A stretch of 5,120 nt of DNA from Candidatus Nanopelagicaceae bacterium (lineage in GTDB: Bacteria > Actinomycetota > Actinomycetes > Nanopelagicales > Nanopelagicaceae). Each line of letters opens with the position of its first letter. Within the stretch, counting starts at the first letter, position 1. Both the position numbers and the translations under genes were made by a program. Below, in pieces: positions 1 through 5,120 of the stretch. The notes below the pieces were generated by a model. That model saw only the letters and a program-made list of their open reading frames with translations. It was not told where the DNA came from and ran no database searches. Location of the stretch: positions 1-5,120 of the forward strand of contig CANLAY010000079.1 in assembly GCA_947488635.1 (NCBI GenBank), written 5' to 3'.

Positions 1-1
1 C

Positions 2-534
2 AAAATTGGTGGCCCACTTGGTATCGGGGTTTTAATTTTGCGCAGAGCTGTTGAGATTCCGGCACTCTTGCATGGTGGTGGGCAAGAACGTGAAATTCGA
101 AGTGGCACTTTGAACGCTCCAGCAATTGTTGCCTTCGCTGCCGCCGTTAGCGCAAAGAGTTACGACGCAACCAATATCGCTAAGTTGCGTGATGACTTTG
201 CGCAAAAAGTTATCGCACAGATTCCAGATGCATTTGTAAACGGTGCTGATGTCGAACGTTTGCCCGGCATCGTAAATATCACCTTCCCGCGCACCGAAAG
301 TGATACCTTGTTATTGCTATTAGATAGCGAAAAAGTCTCGTGCTCAACTGGTTCGGCTTGCAGTGCAGGCGTGCATCAACCAAGTCATGTTTTGATGGCT
401 ATGGGCCACGACGATATTTCGGCACAATCTTCGCTACGTTTTTCCTTTGGCCCAAGTAATACGGCAGCCGAAGTGGACTATGTGCTGTCAGTGCTGCCCG
501 GTGTAATTCAACGTGGGAGAGCGGCGGTAGCTTC

Positions 535-538
<4 letters not shown>
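2..538 (+). CDS. Cysteine desulfurase, NifS/IscS type (class V aminotransferase fold), 5'-truncated by the window edge
   Basis: This PLP enzyme takes sulfur from L-cysteine, leaving alanine and a persulfide on an active-site cysteine, and hands the sulfur to acceptors; here the likely acceptor is MnmA. The visible 178 residues are the C-terminal half. The first full codon (2-4, AAA) begins KIGGPLGIG, which aligns with the HK-x-x-GPKGIG motif of IscS, so this Lys is probably the PLP Schiff-base lysine. HGGGQEREIRSGTLN follows, matching the family's HGGGQERGxRxGT segment. The persulfide Cys is in GSACSAG (codon 359-361), within the longer active-site loop of the group I (IscS/NifS) type rather than SufS. 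PSHVLMAMG and LRFSFG are the expected C-terminal motifs. The reading frame is open from the window edge, so the TTG at 38 is internal and not a start. The stop overlaps the mnmA start as ATGA. The family is certain; the choice between iscS and nifS as a symbol is not. Confidence 0.95.
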
Positions 539-3635
<3,097 letters not shown>

Positions 3636-3647
3636 TAGGCTAAGCCC

Positions 3648-3767
3648 ATGATTATTCGTGCATCTGAAATTGCTCGCGAACTACCAGCACCTCCAGTTTT
3701 CTTTGGAGTTCTAGCATTTGGTGTTCTTTCTCTTCTTCTTTATTTAACACTTCGCCTCGGCAAGTAA
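3648..3767 (+). CDS. Small single-pass membrane protein upstream of nadD (39 aa, function unknown)
   Basis: This 39-codon reading frame fills most of the gap between ligA and nadD. A short polar N-terminus (MIIRASEIARELPAPP) leads into one hydrophobic segment at about residues 17-37, starting VFFGVLAFGV and ending in the basic tail LRLGK. This suggests a single transmembrane helix. The composition is coding-like: no rare-looking codons, and the Leu/Phe run explains the pyrimidine-rich DNA at 3721-3743. ATG is the only possible start, because TAG lies in frame four codons upstream. No clear Shine-Dalgarno is visible, so translation may depend on coupling to ligA 12 bases upstream. From memory, many actinobacteria carry an uncharacterised short protein with an ELPMPA-like motif before one membrane helix just upstream of nadD. 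The ELPAPP here fits that pattern. Function is unknown; a role tied to NadD or the membrane would be speculation. Confidence 0.72.
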   Translation: MIIRASEIARELPAPPVFFGVLAFGVLSLLLYLTLRLGK

Positions 3768-3782
3768 TCTAGAAAAGCTAGA
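3768..3782 (+). promoter_or_regulatory. Short hairpin in the spacer just before the nadD start
   Basis: TCTAG-AAAAG-CTAGA is a perfect 5-base inverted repeat with a 5-base loop. It occupies nearly all of the 17-base gap between the small membrane-protein stop and the nadD TTG. The purine-rich AGAAAAG (3771-3777), the only Shine-Dalgarno-like stretch before the TTG, overlaps the left arm and loop. The stem is short and A/T-rich, so it would be weak. An effect on nadD translation is possible but unproven, and chance is a real alternative. Confidence 0.3.
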
Positions 3783-3784
3783 GT

Positions 3785-4342
3785 TTGAGTCGCAGTAATC
3801 GGATTGGCCTTTATGGCGGCACTTTTGACCCAATCCATAATGGCCATCTTTATGTAATCACCGAACTACTAGAACGTGATGTAGTTGATCAGATTATTTT
3901 GGTTCCAGCCGGTGAGCCTTGGTTACGCGAGAACGCACCGGTTGCATCGGGTGAAGATCGTTTGAAGATGTGTCAGTTGGCAGTTGCCGAACTTGATTTA
4001 GGTGATGAAGTTTTAGTAAATAGCATTGAAATTCGGCGCAGTGGCCCGAGCTATACGATTGATACCGTTGAAGCGTTAAAGGCAACTTATCCAAACGATA
4101 AAATCGTTTTGATTCTTGGCACCGATGCTCACGCAAATATCGATCAGTGGCACCGCAGCGATGAGCTGAAGAAGTTAGTCGAAGTTTTAGTAATTGATCG
4201 CCCCGACTTTCCTGGGTCACCAACCCTTGATATCGATGCTTTGAAAATTTCCGCCACCGCAGTTCGCGATGGCGAGTTTGATCTGCTGCCACCTGCAGTA
4301 GTTACCTATATAAAGGAACGTGGCCTCTATGCCAGCAAGTGA
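3785..4342 (+). CDS. nadD: Nicotinate-nucleotide adenylyltransferase NadD
   Basis: NadD joins nicotinate mononucleotide to AMP from ATP, giving deamido-NAD+ and pyrophosphate, the step before NAD synthetase. The 185 residues fit the family. The nucleotidyltransferase signature GGTFDPIHNGH is at residues 11-21, including the HxGH motif (H18-H21). RSGPSYTIDT at 85-94, GTDAHANIDQW at 112-122 and the C-terminal ISATAVR at 155-161 (the ISSTxxR equivalent) complete the fold. The start is TTG at 3785. An in-frame TAG at 3779-3781 rules out anything further upstream, and no ATG or GTG occurs before the catalytic glycines, so TTG is effectively forced. Translation initiation may therefore be modest, and a small hairpin sits just upstream. 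The gene follows the tiny membrane-protein gene by 17 bases, and its 3' end overlaps rsfS by 14 bases. Together with LigA, it places NAD+ supply and an NAD+ consumer side by side. Confidence 0.96.
   Translation: MSRSNRIGLYGGTFDPIHNGHLYVITELLERDVVDQIILVPAGEPWLRENAPVASGEDRLKMCQLAVAELDLGDEVLVNSIEIRRSGPSYTIDTVEALKATYPNDKIVLILGTDAHANIDQWHRSDELKKLVEVLVIDRPDFPGSPTLDIDALKISATAVRDGEFDLLPPAVVTYIKERGLYASK
4312..4317 (+). promoter_or_regulatory. rsfS: Ribosome binding site deciding the rsfS start
   Basis: AAAGGA, inside the last codons of nadD, is one of the few good Shine-Dalgarno matches in the window. It ends 11 bases before the ATG at 4329 and only 2 bases before the in-frame GTG at 4320. The GTG is too close to be used from this site, so ATG is preferred, although 11 bases is somewhat long. 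Confidence 0.6.
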
Positions 4343-4697
4343 GTCAGTTAAAGATTTAACCCAGATTGCAGCGCAAGCAGCAGCCGATAAGTTCGGCACC
4401 AATATGGTTGCCATTGATTTATCTGATCAATTAGTTTTAAGTGAAGTCTTCTTGATCGTCACCGGTCAAAATGTGCGACAAGTTGATGCGATTGCTGACT
4501 TTGTTGAAGAAAAGTTGCGCCAAGTCGGAGATAAGCCAGTTCGTCGTGAAGGTGGCGAAGAATGGATCCTGCTTGATTATTCAGATTTAGTTGTGCACAT
4601 TCAAAGCGCTGATCTACGCCGTTACTACATGCTAGATCGCCTCTGGAATGATTGCCCAACAATTAAGTTAGATGTTCGAATTCCGGTCGAAGAGTAA
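4329..4697 (+). CDS. rsfS: Ribosomal silencing factor RsfS (RsfA/Iojap family)
   Basis: RsfS binds protein uL14 (L14) of the 50S subunit and blocks joining to the 30S subunit, lowering translation in starvation or stationary phase. From the chosen ATG it has 122 residues, normal for the family and essentially one domain. Typical segments are NMVAIDLSD at about 25-33, LIVTGQN at 42-48, EGGEEWILLDY at 74-84, DLVVHI at 86-91 and RRYYMLDRLWND at 97-108. The last matches the family's FYxLexLWxD block, in its actinobacterial form followed by CP. The start overlaps the end of nadD by 14 bases in another frame, implying coupled translation. An upstream in-frame GTG at 4320 would add three residues but lies too close to the AAAGGA ribosome binding site. 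The order nadD-rsfS is widely conserved in bacteria, which supports the assignment. Confidence 0.95.
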   Translation: MPASESVKDLTQIAAQAAADKFGTNMVAIDLSDQLVLSEVFLIVTGQNVRQVDAIADFVEEKLRQVGDKPVRREGGEEWILLDYSDLVVHIQSADLRRYYMLDRLWNDCPTIKLDVRIPVEE

Positions 4698-4706
4698 GAG
4701 TTAACA

Positions 4707-5120
4707 ATGGCTAATCGAGTTTTATTATGGAGGCATGGTCAGACTGATTGGAATACCGTAAATCGGTTCCAGGGTCATTCTGATATTCCATTAAATGCAG
4801 TGGGGCAGTATCAAGCAAAACATGCGGCAAGTATTTTGGTCGGAATGCAACCAACCAAAATTATCTCAAGTGATCTATCGCGTGCTCGTGATACTGCGCA
4901 GGCTCTTGGCGATCTGACAAATCTAAAAGTGGAAATTGACATTGATTTGCGTGAGACAAATGGTGGCCTCTGGGAAGGAAAAACTGGTGCGGAAAATCGT
5001 GCCGAAGATTTGCAGAACTTTGTGCGCTGGATAGATGGTGAAGATAATCCAGCCGGAACAACAGGTGAAAAACGAAGCGAAGTTGCTAACCGTGCAGTTA
5101 GTGCAATCAAACGTGCGTTA
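4707..5120 (+). CDS. Histidine phosphatase family protein (phosphoglycerate-mutase-like; GpgP candidate), 3'-truncated by the window edge
   Basis: The first 138 residues of a histidine-phosphatase superfamily enzyme are visible; the frame is still open at the window end. The catalytic motif LLWRHGQTDWN at 6-16 contains the phospho-accepting H10 flanked by R9 and G11. SSDLSRARDTA at 54-64 gives the phosphate-pocket R59, and LRET at 81-84 supplies the acid E83. The later catalytic His (usually in an xHG motif) lies beyond the window. The ATG at 4707 follows the rsfS stop by 9 bases, with a weak GAG about 6 bases upstream. From memory, in Mycobacterium tuberculosis the gene after nadD and rsfS is gpgP (Rv2419c), a glucosyl-3-phosphoglycerate phosphatase, with the same RHGQTD, SSDL and LRET motifs. 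That makes GpgP a reasonable candidate. Substrates vary widely in this family, so the specific reaction is inferred from position only. The family's usual PHGGES stretch reads AGTTGEKRSEV here (116-126). Confidence 0.9.
   Translation, partial: MANRVLLWRHGQTDWNTVNRFQGHSDIPLNAVGQYQAKHAASILVGMQPTKIISSDLSRARDTAQALGDLTNLKVEIDIDLRETNGGLWEGKTGAENRAEDLQNFVRWIDGEDNPAGTTGEKRSEVANRAVSAIKRAL

Noticed and set aside
38..40. TTG as a start codon for the first gene
   Set aside because: The frame is open to the window edge, and the codons before it (KIGGPLGIG) are conserved active-site sequence of cysteine desulfurases.
338..361. Extra cysteine six residues before the catalytic Cys of the desulfurase (SCSTGSAC)
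   Set aside because: As I recall, many actinobacterial desulfurases have the same CSTGSAC arrangement, so it is not an unusual insertion.
3721..3745. Pyrimidine-rich tract that could be a terminator or regulatory tract
   Set aside because: It encodes the Leu/Phe-rich membrane helix of the 39-residue protein, and no stem precedes it.
4278..4314. Possible promoter before rsfS (TTGATC and TATAAA)
   Set aside because: The spacing is about 25 bases, too long for a normal sigma-70-type promoter, and both elements are explained as nadD codons.
3894..4414. Minus-strand open frames opposite nadD and rsfS
   Set aside because: They are antisense to two well-supported genes and show no motif or ribosome binding site.
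4811..5110. Minus-strand open frames of 66 and 99 codons at the right end
   Set aside because: The + strand here encodes the histidine phosphatase with RHG, SSDL and LRET motifs in one continuous frame, which explains the DNA better.

Overview
The window is a tightly packed, single-direction (+ strand) stretch of housekeeping genes. It holds seven coding regions: five complete, one entering from the left edge and one leaving at the right edge. The proteins look actinobacterial. MnmA carries the GCC...NPCLRCN arrangement, LigA has the RYYV/DAEFD N-terminus and the IRHVGPTSA segment, and a histidine phosphatase follows nadD-rsfS as I recall for Mycobacterium (the GpgP position). Yet the base composition is only about 45-50% G+C (sampled by eye from a few lines), and genes overlap or lie 5-17 bases apart. 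A low-GC, compact actinobacterium is the best guess, for example a streamlined freshwater acI/Nanopelagicales lineage such as 'Ca. Planktophila'. The family is well supported; the lineage is inference.

Layout. 2-538: C-terminal half of a NifS/IscS-type cysteine desulfurase. 535-1608: mnmA, overlapping it by ATGA. 1614-3635: ligA, the NAD+-dependent DNA ligase. 3648-3767: a 39-codon single-pass membrane protein gene. 3785-4342: nadD, with a TTG start. 4329-4697: rsfS, overlapping nadD. 4707-5120 and beyond: a histidine-phosphatase (phosphoglycerate-mutase-like) gene. No stretch over 300 bases lacks a gene. I see no RNA gene, mobile element, CRISPR array or convincing terminator, and no strong promoter.

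How the genes work together. The desulfurase and MnmA form a sulfur relay: cysteine sulfur becomes the 2-thio group of wobble uridine in Lys, Glu and Gln tRNAs. LigA seals DNA nicks at the cost of NAD+, and NadD, two genes downstream, catalyses the adenylyl transfer in NAD+ synthesis. RsfS silences ribosomes when nutrients are short. The window looks like two conserved actinobacterial blocks (desulfurase-mnmA-ligA and small membrane protein-nadD-rsfS-phosphatase) joined just after ligA.

No new defence or mobile system is visible. The items most worth a second look are the tiny membrane protein, the ligA/nadD junction, and the start region of nadD.
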